Below, piece after piece: positions 1 to 8,776 of a stretch of DNA of 64,000 bases. A program made the position numbers and the translations under genes. The notes beneath the pieces were generated by a model. It had not been told where the DNA came from, did no database searches, and saw only the letters and a list, made by a program, of their open reading frames with translations. The DNA lies in the NCBI GenBank assembly GCA_965662545.1, contig CBFIHZ010000011.1, positions 1-64,000 of the forward strand, read 5' to 3'. This DNA is from CPC320 sp002684375. GTDB lineage: Bacteria; Pseudomonadota; Alphaproteobacteria; Rhodobacterales; Rhodobacteraceae. Position 1 is the first letter of the stretch; the number at the start of each line of letters is the position of its first letter.

Positions 1-384
1 GTTTCTGTGTCATTTGTTGTCTTCCCCATGGTCAAAACGATCGGCGGCCCATTTCGTGGCAATCTGGCCTTGGCGCCGTAAGTCTAGTTGACCGGATTTT
101 TTAGGCAATTTCTATATCTAAATAGCATTTGTTAAATCAAAAAGTGAAATTTTATGAAGTATTCTCACTAATAATTACCAATCGCAGTTAATGTTTCTTA
201 TTAAAATCGTTTATTATCAGATACTTAAAATTCACATGCCATGTATTTTGATTTAAGCTAATGACCGTGTTGAAATAACTGAACTTGCCTGTTAGCCTCA
301 TTTCAATAAAAAAATTCTGGACCGCATGCAAAGTGAAAAATCTACAACAACATAGTCTCCTTACAGCGCCTGTCATCATGCGTC
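1..384. other. AT-rich intergenic region before the first ABC operon
   Basis: No gene is supported here. The part from about 100 to 350 is clearly richer in A and T than the coding DNA around it, as expected for the promoter region of the operon that starts at 385. The best -35-like hexamer is TTGACC at 88-93, but I cannot fix a matching -10. On the minus strand an ATG at 27-29 opens a nine-codon frame that runs off the left edge (MGKTTNDTE). It could be the start of a divergent regulator, but it is too short to call. Confidence 0.4.
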
Positions 385-1320
385 ATGGTCTGGTGTGGCC
401 CTGTGATGCGTGATCCTGACAGCAGGGCGGGCGCCAAGCTCATTCGGTTGCCGCGATGGTTGACGTCTGAGCATCCATTTCCCTGGTTATTTCCAGCGTC
501 GGCCATGCTGATCGTATTTGGCCTGTATCCGGTGTTGTATTCCCTGTGGCTTTCGATGTTCAAGCGCAATCCAGCGACGCGGATCGAGACGTTTCGCCCA
601 TCTTGGAATTGGAGCAAAGTGTTTGCTGATGATCGGGTTATCGACGCGGTGTCTGTCACGTTAACCTATACTTTAATCGCGTTGACGATCCAGTTGGTGC
701 TGGGTTTGGCAATCGCGTTATTGCTTGATTCTGACCGCAAAGGCTTTGGTCTGCTAAGATCTTTGATGATTTTGCCGCTTGTGGTGCCACCCGCGGTGAC
801 AGGCATGATGTTCTTGTTAATGTATGACGGATCTTTCGGGGTCATCAGCCATATGCTCTATGGATTGGGTCTGTTGTCTCCGAGCACGCCCATTTTGGCC
901 GGTGGAACCTCTGCCTTGTGGGGGGTTATCATTGCGGATGTCTGGCAATGGACTCCGTTTATGGTGCTGATAATGCTCGCTGGTTTGCGCGCGTTGCCGA
1001 AAGATCCGTTTGAGGCCGCAGCGATCGACGGGGCAACGGATATGCAGGCCTTTTTTCGCCTGACGCTGCCGATGATGTCCAAAATTATTGCCTTGGCGGT
1101 GCTGATACGGGGCATCGATCTTTTTCGTATTTATGACTACATAAAGGTGATGACGGACAGCGGGCCGGGTACCGCAACCGAAACGCTAACCGCCTATGCG
1201 GGTACGATTTATTTTAAGAATGCGGACTTTCCTTATGCGTCAACCGTAGCGCTGTTTACCTTGATCCTTGTCGTTATCATAGCAAACCTGTTCATTAAGA
1301 TTTTCAAGGTGCGGTTCTGA
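385..1320 (+). CDS. Sugar ABC transporter permease, MalF/UgpA type
   Basis: This 311-residue inner-membrane permease forms half of the transport channel of a binding-protein-dependent sugar or polyol importer. Hydrophobic segments are spread along the chain, starting near residue 35 (WLFPASAMLIVFGLYPVLY). The EAA loop that docks on the ATPase is visible near residues 209-230 as FEAAAIDGA followed by LTLPMM. An ATG at 406 (MRDPDSRAG) is an alternative start, and neither start has a convincing ribosome site. The stop overlaps the start of the next permease by one base. Family assignment is firm; the substrate is not visible because no enzyme or regulator gene lies in the operon. Confidence 0.9.
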   Translation: MVWCGPVMRDPDSRAGAKLIRLPRWLTSEHPFPWLFPASAMLIVFGLYPVLYSLWLSMFKRNPATRIETFRPSWNWSKVFADDRVIDAVSVTLTYTLIALTIQLVLGLAIALLLDSDRKGFGLLRSLMILPLVVPPAVTGMMFLLMYDGSFGVISHMLYGLGLLSPSTPILAGGTSALWGVIIADVWQWTPFMVLIMLAGLRALPKDPFEAAAIDGATDMQAFFRLTLPMMSKIIALAVLIRGIDLFRIYDYIKVMTDSGPGTATETLTAYAGTIYFKNADFPYASTVALFTLILVVIIANLFIKIFKVRF

Positions 1321-2210
1321 TGCATGATTCAACGCTCAAACTGACGCTTCGCTATCTCGTGTCTATCATTATCGTTGGCATCTTTGTATTTCCCATTGCT
1401 TGGTGGGGGCTGACATCTGTCAAACCAATTTCTGCTGTGTTCGATAAAGACCGTATTGTAGTGTTCGATTTTGAGCCGACACTTGAAAATTATCGGGTGA
1501 CGGTTCTGGGATATTCCAAGCGCGGTTCTAAAGAGGATGGCAAAACGCTGATGGGAACCAGCGGCAATAATTCATACGATGGCCGATCGTCGATCGTTTC
1601 ATCGGTCATCGTGGCCGTCGGCTCGACCTTGGTAACAACAATAATGGCACTTCTGGCGTCATACGGGCTGTCGCGCATGCGGTTTTGGGGCAGTCAAGGG
1701 TATCTCAACTGGATATTGTCACAACGGTTTTTACCGCCAGTAGCGATTATTGTGCCGTTGGTGTTTATTTTTCACGATATGGGTCTGCGCGATACCCATA
1801 CAGGGCTGATCATCGCGCATACTTTAATTAATATTCCCATCGCGGTTCTGCTGTTGAAGTCCTTTATGGATGACATTCCGATCGATATCGATCAGGCGGC
1901 AATGATTGACGGCGCGACGCGCTTTCAGTGTTTCTGGATGGTGATTTTGCCAATGGTCAAAGGGGGCCTCGCCGCAACAGCGGTGTTATGCTTTGTCTTT
2001 TCCTGGACTGAATTTTTACTGTCATTGTTTTTGACAAATTCTATCCGGACAATCCCGGTCAAAATAACGACTTATGTCACCTCGACCGGGTCTGAGTGGG
2101 GGTATATTTCCGCGCTCGGCACCTCTGCGATTCTGCCGAGCTTTATCTTTATTTTGTTGGTTCAACGTCACCTGGTTCGCGGACTAACCATGGGGGCAAT
2201 CAAGGATTGA
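1320..2210 (+). CDS. Sugar ABC transporter permease, MalG/UgpE type
   Basis: This 296-residue protein is the second permease of the importer and pairs with the product of 385-1320. The start codon overlaps the upstream stop (TGATG), so the two are probably translationally coupled. The EAA loop is seen near residue 192 as QAAMIDGATRFQCFW followed by ILPM, and the C-terminus has the usual RGLTMGAIKD ending of MalG-type permeases. An unusual hydrophilic stretch of about 30 residues rich in K, G, S and N (around residues 60-90, between the first two membrane segments) is probably a periplasmic loop. The substrate is unknown. Confidence 0.9.
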   Translation: MHDSTLKLTLRYLVSIIIVGIFVFPIAWWGLTSVKPISAVFDKDRIVVFDFEPTLENYRVTVLGYSKRGSKEDGKTLMGTSGNNSYDGRSSIVSSVIVAVGSTLVTTIMALLASYGLSRMRFWGSQGYLNWILSQRFLPPVAIIVPLVFIFHDMGLRDTHTGLIIAHTLINIPIAVLLLKSFMDDIPIDIDQAAMIDGATRFQCFWMVILPMVKGGLAATAVLCFVFSWTEFLLSLFLTNSIRTIPVKITTYVTSTGSEWGYISALGTSAILPSFIFILLVQRHLVRGLTMGAIKD

Positions 2211-2261
2211 TGGGTACGCAAGACGCCCATTAGTAATCGCTCAAATAGTGGAGGAGAAACC

Positions 2262-3785
2262 ATGAGCTTTAAGAATTATGACAAGCAAAATTTCATCATC
2301 GACACGGCGAATGCGTACACGCGGCGAAAGATTTCCAAACGTGATTTCCTAAGTAAAATGGGGATAGCAGGCATCGGCATGTCAGCTTTTGCAACTGGTG
2401 TTTTGGGTGGGGCGCGCCCTTTTCGGGGCAACATGGCGCATGCCGCTGAGAATAATACGCCAGAAGATGTGGCTAAGTTCCTCAAGGAGGCCGGTAAATC
2501 TTTTGCTGGGACAACGATTCGCTATACTTCTGAGGCGACACCGCCAACTGTTGTTCTCGATACGCTCAAGGCTGAGTTTACCGAGCTAACGGGCATCAAT
2601 GTTGAGATAGAAATTGTGCCGCTTGAGCAGGTTCTTGCTAAGGCGACACAGGATGTTCAGGGCCAGCTTGGGACCTATGATATTTATTATCTGGATCAGG
2701 CATGGACGTCGACATTCTCGCGCGACACCATCGACCCAGTGCAGTATTATAAAGACAAACCCGACCTTGCGATGCCAGGCTTCGATTTTGACGACTTCTC
2801 GAAGCCACTTGTTGAAGGCATTTGCGAGTATGACAATAAATGGGTTGGCCTGCCGTTCGACATCCCGATCTTTACGCTGATGTACCGCAAAGATCTGCTT
2901 GAAAAGCATGGTATTGCCGTTCCGAAAACCTACGATGACTTTACCGCAGCGGTGAAAATGATCACAGCTGCAGAAAAAGAAAACGGCATCTTTGGCACTG
3001 GCTGTCAGGCTAAATCTGGCCATTATTCTTTGGAATGTGACTGGACTCAGGCTGTATGGGGACATGGCGGTTCAATTTTTGGCGCTGACAAAAAGTTCTC
3101 GGGCAACGATGCTCAAGGGATTGAAGGCTTGCAATGGTATCAAGAGATGCTGCGCAACTCTCCGCCCAACTCTGTGGCATCAACTTGGGATGGTCAGTGG
3201 CAGATGGGGGCCTCTGGGCAGATTGCCCTGTGTCAGTCTTGGGCAGAATTCTTCCCTGGGTGGAATGCGGATGACTCCAAGGTCAAAGGCCTTTGGGAGA
3301 TGGCGCATCCGCTCCAGGGTCCACATTCGCTGCGTGGACGGGGCGATGTTGGCTTTGGTGAGATTCCAAACTGGGGTCATCAGGGTGGATCAAGTATTGC
3401 TTTGTCTAAATACTCCAAAAACGTCGATGCTGCATGGTTGTTCCTGCAGTGGGCCTGTTCCAAGGATATCATGACCCGTTGTACTTTGGCGGGTGGTTTT
3501 GCGCCAATGCGGAACTCGTCTTATACTGATCCGCGGATTGTTGAGCGCAAAAACCGTGTTGGTGGTGGCACCACACGTCACCTTGATACAGTGCGCTGGA
3601 CCATCGATAATGTGATGGCCTCTGAGCCTGATCTGCCGATCTGGGCGGGCGTTGCAAATAATGAAATTCCGACTGAACTTGGTAAATTGGTGACCGGTCA
3701 GGATTACAATGGTGATGCCAAAGCGTGCATGGACCAGATTGCCAAACTGGTCGATGCCAAGGTCGAAGAAGCCGAGTTGATCTAG
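2262..3785 (+). CDS. Extracellular solute-binding protein (family 1), Tat-like signal
   Basis: This 507-residue periplasmic binding protein captures the substrate for the permease pair upstream. A good ribosome site (GGAGGAGAAACC) precedes the ATG. The N-terminus is long and has SKRDFLSKMG at residues 25-34 followed by a hydrophobic stretch and a plausible AHA cleavage site near residue 60. This resembles a twin-arginine signal with KR instead of RR, so export through Tat is an inference. The mature part has the usual solute-binding layout, for example KWVGLPFDIPIFTLMYRKDL. It is longer than typical maltose-type binding proteins (about 400 residues). A stem-loop follows the gene. Confidence 0.88.
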   Translation: MSFKNYDKQNFIIDTANAYTRRKISKRDFLSKMGIAGIGMSAFATGVLGGARPFRGNMAHAAENNTPEDVAKFLKEAGKSFAGTTIRYTSEATPPTVVLDTLKAEFTELTGINVEIEIVPLEQVLAKATQDVQGQLGTYDIYYLDQAWTSTFSRDTIDPVQYYKDKPDLAMPGFDFDDFSKPLVEGICEYDNKWVGLPFDIPIFTLMYRKDLLEKHGIAVPKTYDDFTAAVKMITAAEKENGIFGTGCQAKSGHYSLECDWTQAVWGHGGSIFGADKKFSGNDAQGIEGLQWYQEMLRNSPPNSVASTWDGQWQMGASGQIALCQSWAEFFPGWNADDSKVKGLWEMAHPLQGPHSLRGRGDVGFGEIPNWGHQGGSSIALSKYSKNVDAAWLFLQWACSKDIMTRCTLAGGFAPMRNSSYTDPRIVERKNRVGGGTTRHLDTVRWTIDNVMASEPDLPIWAGVANNEIPTELGKLVTGQDYNGDAKACMDQIAKLVDAKVEEAELI

Positions 3786-3802
3786 AAATAGGTCTTTCAT
3801 AA

Positions 3803-3866
3803 AACCATCCGGGCCGGTGTCCGGGTGGTTGCGATCTTATGTGTCTGGCGCTTTGGGCGCCAGCAC
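3803..3866 (+). promoter_or_regulatory. Two stem-loops between binding-protein and ATPase genes
   Basis: The first hairpin pairs 3803-3812 (AACCATCCGG) with 3821-3830 (CCGGGTGGTT), a 10 bp stem with one G-T pair and an 8-base loop. The second pairs 3845-3851 (CTGGCGC) with 3857-3863 (GCGCCAG) around TTTGG, and is extended by GTG/CAC with one bulged base. Neither has a proper T-run, so they more likely protect the 3' end of the binding-protein message or weaken read-through into the ATPase gene than terminate fully. Confidence 0.6.
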
Positions 3867-3921
3867 TGTGAAAGCCGGGTGGGGTGTTTCCACCATAGAG
3901 TTTATAGAAGAGAATACGACC

Positions 3922-4998
3922 ATGGGCTCAGTCACAATTCAGAATCTGGTAAAGCGATACGGCGGCCTTGAGGTTTTGCATGGTATCGATCTCACTGTTG
4001 AGGACGGAAAATTTGTAGTGCTTCTTGGACCCTCGGGTTGCGGGAAATCGACACTTTTGCGGATGATTGCCGGGCTTGAAACGGTGTCTTCGGGGGATAT
4101 TGCGATTGGGGAACAACGCGTCAATGATATGCATCCCAAAGACCGAAATATTGCCATGGTGTTTCAAAATTATGCGCTTTACGCGCACATGAGCGTACGT
4201 GAAAATATGGCGTTTTCGATGCGGCTGAAAAAGACTGCACGGGCCGAGGTTGATGAACGCGTGAACTGGGCTGCCTCAATACTGAGCCTTGAGCCGTATC
4301 TCGACCGTTTCCCGAAAGAGCTGTCTGGCGGCCAGCGCCAGCGTGTTGCAATGGGCCGGGCGATTGTGCGTAACCCCGAGGTGTTTTTGTTTGACGAGCC
4401 GCTGTCCAACCTTGATGCGAAATTGCGGGTGCAAATGCGCAAAGAAATCAAGGAACTGCATCAGCGGCTAAAAACCACGACGGTCTATGTCACCCATGAT
4501 CAGATCGAGGCGATGACCATGGCCGATCAGGTTGTTATCATGCGTGATGGGGTGATTGAACAGATCGGCACGCCGCTTGAGATTTATGATAACCCCGAAA
4601 ATCTGTTCGTGGCGCAGTTTATCGGCTCGCCGGGCATGAACCTCTTGGCAGGCGAGATTGTGCAAGGTGCGGGTGGGAAAATGTTCCAGACCGGTGAAGT
4701 GACCTGTGAGGTTCCGCAGAGCAGTGCAGCGACGGTTGGTCAAAAGGTGCTCTACGGGATCAGGCCAGAACATTTGGAAGCGTCGATGCAGGGCAGTGGC
4801 CTGTCTGCAACAGTCACGGTTGTTGAACCAACCGGCCCGGAAATTCATCTTTACGCCACATTGGCCGGACATGAAATTTGCGCGATTGCCCATCAGCGTC
4901 TTGATTGGAAGCCCGGTGACGAGCTTAAGTTAAGCCCGATGATTGACCGTGTGCATCTGTTTGATGCCGAGACGAAAGTTGCACTCCCCGCGGGCTGA
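3922..4998 (+). CDS. Sugar ABC transporter ATP-binding protein, UgpC/MalK type
   Basis: This 358-residue ATPase energises the transporter encoded upstream. Walker A (GPSGCGKST) is at about residues 36-44, the signature LSGGQRQR near 134, Walker B (VFLFDEP) near 154, and the switch histidine in VTHDQIEAMTMADQ. The C-terminal third is the regulatory TOBE domain typical of the MalK/UgpC group. The open frame extends upstream to 3817, but that part lies in the intergenic hairpins and has no family similarity, so I chose the ATG at 3922 that gives MGSVTIQNLVKRYGG. The last 65 codons and about 240 bp of 3' flank have a diverged second copy at 19716-20130. Confidence 0.93.
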   Translation: MGSVTIQNLVKRYGGLEVLHGIDLTVEDGKFVVLLGPSGCGKSTLLRMIAGLETVSSGDIAIGEQRVNDMHPKDRNIAMVFQNYALYAHMSVRENMAFSMRLKKTARAEVDERVNWAASILSLEPYLDRFPKELSGGQRQRVAMGRAIVRNPEVFLFDEPLSNLDAKLRVQMRKEIKELHQRLKTTTVYVTHDQIEAMTMADQVVIMRDGVIEQIGTPLEIYDNPENLFVAQFIGSPGMNLLAGEIVQGAGGKMFQTGEVTCEVPQSSAATVGQKVLYGIRPEHLEASMQGSGLSATVTVVEPTGPEIHLYATLAGHEICAIAHQRLDWKPGDELKLSPMIDRVHLFDAETKVALPAG

Positions 4999-5234
4999 CA
5001 GTGCTCTGATTTGTTTGGGTGCTTGGCGAATGCTGATGGTATCGAAAGCCATCGGCTTTGATTAGATACTTGCCTCACCACTGATATTCTAAGCCATCAA
5101 GCATTTTAAGCTTGGCTTGCGCGCGCCAGTCTTGGCTGGAAGACAACACGGCTTGCATATCAAAGTGCTTGTGACCGATCCGGGAAAAAAAGAGGACAAC
5201 GGCCCAAAGTGGCCTTCGGGCAAGCCGCAGTGAC
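4792..5234 (+). repeat. Parent copy of a duplicated ATPase 3' end plus flank
   Basis: The end of the ATPase gene and its downstream flank match 19716-20130. Inside the gene the match is almost residue for residue over the last 45 codons (for example AIAHQRLDWKPGD and DRVHLFDAETKVALPAG in both). Downstream of the stop the match continues in patches, such as AAAGCCATC and a shared block ending in GCAGTGAC, with small insertions and deletions. Confidence 0.7.
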
Positions 5235-5367
5235 GGGTTGTTCTGATCCCTAAGTCACCAGTGCTTCAGATAAAATCAATTAGAGCAAACTGGAAAAAGC
5301 AGCCATTTAATTTGTTGATCAACAGTATGCGAGTGAGAAACTCCCTCTATTTAATTCCCCACTAGCT
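4999..5367. other. Intergenic region with flank repeat and a palindrome
   Basis: No gene is supported. The first 235 bases belong to the duplicated flank described for 4792-5234. A perfect 12 bp palindrome, TGTTGATCAACA, lies at 5313-5324 and could be a regulator site. The rest is AT-rich and otherwise unremarkable. Confidence 0.4.
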
Positions 5368-5544
5368 TCACTCGGCCGCAATAAATTTAGAAACAGCTAA
5401 AGTTTTTTTCGCTGCCACGTGCGCAAGATCAAAATGAACCGCAATAAATGCACCAGGGTGAGCCGCGCCCTTATTTTCGCCTCTGAGGTTCTTAAACTTA
5501 TTGATAATCCTTTGGCGTTCAAAAAAATTGTTGACAAGCTGCAG
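5368..5544 (-). pseudogene. Possible C-terminal remnant of a LysR-type regulator
   Basis: Reading leftward from 5544 there are 58 sense codons followed by TGA at 5370-5368, with no ATG or GTG start and an in-frame TAA just before. The end reads FIAVHFDLAHVAAKKTLAVS then KFIAAE, which loosely resembles the VYPxxRHLxAKVRxFIDFL ending of LysR effector domains. The match is weak, so this is only a suggestion that a regulator gene once stood here. If true, the promoter of the next operon was built inside its remains. Confidence 0.22.
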
Positions 5545-5559
5545 TTAAGGTTCAATAAA
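5531..5559 (+). promoter_or_regulatory. Predicted sigma-70 promoter of the Pot-type operon
   Basis: A perfect -35 hexamer TTGACA (5531-5536) is followed after 17 bases by AATAAA (5554-5559), which matches four of six -10 positions. It lies about 100 bp upstream of the binding-protein gene at 5661 and directly abuts the inverted repeat at 5560-5576. Confidence 0.55.
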
Positions 5560-5576
5560 ATGAAATGGCGTTTCAT
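5560..5576. promoter_or_regulatory. Inverted repeat operator, IclR/KdgR-like
   Basis: ATGAAATGGCGTTTCAT is a perfect inverted repeat with 6 bp arms (ATGAAA/TTTCAT) and a 5-base centre. The TGAAA-N5-TTTCA form resembles operators known for IclR-family repressors such as KdgR. It starts right after the predicted -10, where bound protein would block transcription. The IclR gene at 9589-10296 is the obvious candidate regulator; this link is inferred. Confidence 0.5.
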
Positions 5577-5660
5577 CTAGCAAAACGGTGCGAAAAAATT
5601 GCTTAGTGGTCACAAAAATCACCAGCCATCAACCAAATACCAGTCAAAGGAGAACCTGAA

Positions 5661-6719
5661 ATGAAAAAACAAGAGAGAAGACTGTCGCTTGCAGCTGGCC
5701 TTGTTGCAAGCAGCTTGGCATTGACCGTTCCTGCCTTCGCCGAGGGTGAGGTAGTATTTTCATCCTGGGGAGGCTCATTTCAGGATGCCTTGCGCTCAGC
5801 AATGTTAGCCCCCGCAGCCAGCACTTTGAATATAACGGTCAAGGAAGACACGACAAACGGTATACAAGATGTGCGCGCACAGATCACAGCCGGCGCTGTC
5901 GCGTGGGATGTAACAGAGCAGGATTTGCCTTCGTGTGAAACACTTAGCCGAGAGGGTAGTCTTGAGCCGATTGACTATTCAATTGTTGATACAACGGGCA
6001 TTCCCAAAGAACTGATCCATGAAAACTACATCGGCTTCATCAACTTTACCAAGGTCATCGCCTATCGCAAAGATACCTTTGGTGACAATGGTCCGTCAAA
6101 CTGGGCTGAGTTCTGGGATTTGGAAAACTTCCCTGGCAAACGCGGCATGCACGGCAAGGTGAACTACAATCTAGAGGCAGCCCTCATGGCCGATGGTGTC
6201 CCTATGCAAGAAGTGTATGATACGTTGGCCACAGACGAAGGCATAGCGCGCGCTTGGGACAAATTGGGAAAAATCGCACCCGAAGTCACTGTTTGGTATC
6301 GTGGCGGCTCACAATCCGCACAATTGCTGCGTGATGGTGAGGTGGACGTGATCCATATGGGCCATAACCGCGTGGAAAGTGTGATCGCATCCGGCATTGA
6401 TGTCGCCTATGCATTTGATGGCGGAACAATGGATATCGATTGCCTCTTGGTTCCAAAGGGTGCTCCCAACAAAGAAAATGCGATGCGCCTGATCAACGAA
6501 TTGCTGGGGGCCGAAGCGCAGGCCCGGCTTTCGGTTACGATGCCATTGGGTCCGGTTAATACTGGCGCGTTCGACACCGGCATTATCTCGGACGAGATGG
6601 CGGTCAAGGTCAACACCCATCCCGCGAACTATGACAAGCAGCTTTTAGTTGATCCAAATTTCTATATCGGACAACTGGGTGAGCTTACCGAAGAGTTTGA
6701 CACACTGATCCAACAATAA
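5661..6719 (+). CDS. PotD-like periplasmic binding protein of polyamine-type ABC transporter
   Basis: This 352-residue protein has a Sec signal peptide (residues 1-27, cleavage after VPAFA) and then EGEVVFSSWGGSFQDALR, the typical start of spermidine/putrescine-type and related family 1 solute-binding proteins. AGAVAWDVTEQD and YIGFINFTKVIAYRKD are also as in this family. A strong ribosome site (AAAGGAGAACCTGAA) precedes the ATG. It is the first gene of a four-gene importer that continues to 9580 and is followed closely by an IclR gene and a ureohydrolase-containing operon. The ligand is therefore likely a cationic or guanidino/amino compound, which is inference from context. Confidence 0.88.
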   Translation: MKKQERRLSLAAGLVASSLALTVPAFAEGEVVFSSWGGSFQDALRSAMLAPAASTLNITVKEDTTNGIQDVRAQITAGAVAWDVTEQDLPSCETLSREGSLEPIDYSIVDTTGIPKELIHENYIGFINFTKVIAYRKDTFGDNGPSNWAEFWDLENFPGKRGMHGKVNYNLEAALMADGVPMQEVYDTLATDEGIARAWDKLGKIAPEVTVWYRGGSQSAQLLRDGEVDVIHMGHNRVESVIASGIDVAYAFDGGTMDIDCLLVPKGAPNKENAMRLINELLGAEAQARLSVTMPLGPVNTGAFDTGIISDEMAVKVNTHPANYDKQLLVDPNFYIGQLGELTEEFDTLIQQ

Positions 6720-6727
6720 TCTATTTA

Positions 6728-6753
6728 GGCGCAGTGCATTCTTGTACTGCGCC
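6728..6753 (+). promoter_or_regulatory. Stem-loop after the PotD-like gene
   Basis: Positions 6728-6738 (GGCGCAGTGCA) pair with 6743-6753 (TGTACTGCGCC) in an 11 bp stem containing one G-T pair, around a four-base loop TTCT. It sits between the binding-protein stop and the ribosome site of the ATPase gene and lacks a T-run. A role in message stability or partial termination, keeping binding protein in excess, is likely. Confidence 0.6.
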
Positions 6754-6778
6754 CATTATTGTTAAGTTAGGAGCCCGC

Positions 6779-7867
6779 ATGTCAACTGCCGCCCAATCCC
6801 TTCCCATCGACATATCTAATCTGTGCAAAGCCTACGGGGCGGTTAAAGCGCTTGATGATGTGTCGCTGAATATCGCTGCAGGCGAATTCCTGACGCTGCT
6901 AGGGCCTTCGGGCTCGGGCAAAACAACGCTTCTGATGGCCCTGGCTGGTTTTGTGCGCCCTGACGGTGGGTCGATCTTGTTTGGCGATCGCGAAATGATT
7001 GCGACACCACCGCACAAACGCGGCCTTGGCATGGTTTTTCAAAGCTATGCGCTGTTTCCTTTTATGACGGTCGCTGAAAACGTGGCTTATCCACTTAAAA
7101 TCCGTGGATTCTCCAAAAGTGATCAAATGACACGCGTTGAACATGCGCTGAATACCGTCGAGCTTGGCGGCTATGGTGATCGGCGCATCACCCAATTATC
7201 CGGGGGGCAACGGCAACGCGTGGCCCTTGCCCGGGCAATGGTCTTCGAACCGCGGATTATCCTTATGGATGAGCCACTTTCCGCGCTCGACAAAAAGCTG
7301 CGCGAACACATGCAGATCGAATTAAAAGCGCTCCATCAAAAATTGGATGCAACCGTTGTTTACGTGACCCATGATCAGCGCGAAGCCCTGACGATGTCGG
7401 ACCGAATTGCAGTGGTCAATCACGGACGGATCGAGCAGATCGAGACCCCTGAGCGGCTCTATCGTCAGCCTCACAGTTTCTTTGTGGCGGATTTTGTCGG
7501 TGAGTCAATTTCCTTGCCAGTGGAAGCGACCAACAATACGGCGCAACTCAATGGATGCGTGCTGAAATCTGATTTACCCATCGCGCACGGTAGCGGCGGC
7601 CATCGCTTGGTGATCCGGCCCGAGTTGTTGGAGGTCACCTATGGTGCAGTGCCTGAAACTGCCAATGATTTGTCTGGCCATGTCCACGAGATAATCTATC
7701 AAGGCGACAGCGTTCTGGTTATCGTTCAGCACGACAGCTTCGGCCAAATTAATGTGCGCGTCCCTGCCAATCGCGCTGGCCAGAAAGGTCTGCCACCCAA
7801 GGGAGCGCGCATTGGCCTCGCGTTGCATCCCGAGGACACGATAATCGTTCCGGAGCATAGGTCATGA
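6779..7867 (+). CDS. PotA-like ABC transporter ATP-binding protein
   Basis: This 362-residue ATPase of the polyamine-type importer shows Walker A GPSGSGKTT, Q-loop VFQSYALFPFMTV, signature LSGGQRQR, Walker B IILMDEP and VTHDQREALTMSD. A TOBE domain fills the C-terminal third. The frame is open to 6734, but that part is the intergenic hairpin. The ATG at 6779 follows a clear ribosome site (TTAGGAG) and gives MSTAAQSLPIDISNLCKAYG. Its stop overlaps the start of the first permease (ATGA). Confidence 0.92.
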   Translation: MSTAAQSLPIDISNLCKAYGAVKALDDVSLNIAAGEFLTLLGPSGSGKTTLLMALAGFVRPDGGSILFGDREMIATPPHKRGLGMVFQSYALFPFMTVAENVAYPLKIRGFSKSDQMTRVEHALNTVELGGYGDRRITQLSGGQRQRVALARAMVFEPRIILMDEPLSALDKKLREHMQIELKALHQKLDATVVYVTHDQREALTMSDRIAVVNHGRIEQIETPERLYRQPHSFFVADFVGESISLPVEATNNTAQLNGCVLKSDLPIAHGSGGHRLVIRPELLEVTYGAVPETANDLSGHVHEIIYQGDSVLVIVQHDSFGQINVRVPANRAGQKGLPPKGARIGLALHPEDTIIVPEHRS

Positions 7868-8766
7868 ACCTCGCTGAGGACAGTAAGGGTGCCCAGACGC
7901 TTCAGAACGCAAGCACGCTGAAATCAGAAGAATACCGTGAACGCGTTACGCTTTTCGGGCTTTCGTTGCCAGCAGTTCTCGCAATTTTAATTGTCGTTTT
8001 TCTGCCTATTTTCTGGTTGTCGTCGCTCTCTTTTTATAATGCTGCGGGTGCATTAAGTTTGGAAAACTATGCGCGTATCTTTGAAAGCGCTTTGTATCGA
8101 CGGACCTTTGTTGTCACCTTTCAGATCAGTATTGCCGTAACGGTGATTTGTGTCTTTCTCGGCTACCCGTTGTGTTACTGGCTTTCCAAATTGCCAGATA
8201 GAACAGCCGCCATGCTTATGGTTTTCGTATTGGTTCCGTTCTGGACCTCGGTTCTGGTGCGTACATACGCTTGGCTGGTGTTGTTGCAGCGCAATGGCGT
8301 AATCAATTCGTCGTTGATGTCGCTTGGTGTAATCGAGGAGCCGCTACAGCTGGCGCACAACCTGACGGGATCGATCATTGGGATGGTCCATATCATGCTG
8401 CCGTTTCTAATTTTGCCCCTTTACGCCACGATGCGGAGCATTGACACCGACCTGGTTCGGGCCGCTGTTGGGCTTGGTTCTAGCCCGCGTGGAGCATTCT
8501 GGCGCGTGTTCTTCCCGATGTCGCTGCCGGGTCTTTTTGCCGGCATCGTGCTGGTCTTCATCCTGTCGCTCGGCTTTTACGTCACCCCTGCTTTGCTTGG
8601 CGGTGGTCGGGTACAAATGCTGGCACAGCGGATCGAAAGCACCATCACCGTCTATTCCAATTGGGGAGCTGCATCAGCCTTGGGCGTTGTCCTGCTATTA
8701 CTGGCATTGATGATGATCTGGCTGATGAACCGTGTCTTTGGTCTCGACAAACTGTTTATGCGCTGA
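7864..8766 (+). CDS. PotB-like ABC transporter permease
   Basis: This 300-residue inner-membrane protein has an N-terminal cytoplasmic segment of about 30 residues, a first membrane helix (LSLPAVLAILIVVFLPIFWL) and the conserved EAA-type loop VRAAVGLGSSPRGAFWRVFF followed by PMSLPG. It forms a heterodimeric channel with the next gene product. The ATG overlaps the upstream ATPase stop by four bases, indicating translational coupling. Confidence 0.9.
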   Translation: MNLAEDSKGAQTLQNASTLKSEEYRERVTLFGLSLPAVLAILIVVFLPIFWLSSLSFYNAAGALSLENYARIFESALYRRTFVVTFQISIAVTVICVFLGYPLCYWLSKLPDRTAAMLMVFVLVPFWTSVLVRTYAWLVLLQRNGVINSSLMSLGVIEEPLQLAHNLTGSIIGMVHIMLPFLILPLYATMRSIDTDLVRAAVGLGSSPRGAFWRVFFPMSLPGLFAGIVLVFILSLGFYVTPALLGGGRVQMLAQRIESTITVYSNWGAASALGVVLLLLALMMIWLMNRVFGLDKLFMR

Positions 8767-8776
8767 GGATCTGAAA

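Noticed and set aside
1..29. Possible divergent gene start running off the left edge (minus strand)
   Set aside because: Only nine codons are visible and there is no ribosome site, so it cannot be supported.
3817..3921. N-terminal extension of the ATPase frame
   Set aside because: This part translates the two intergenic hairpins and has no counterpart in the family; the ATG at 3922 gives the normal N-terminus.
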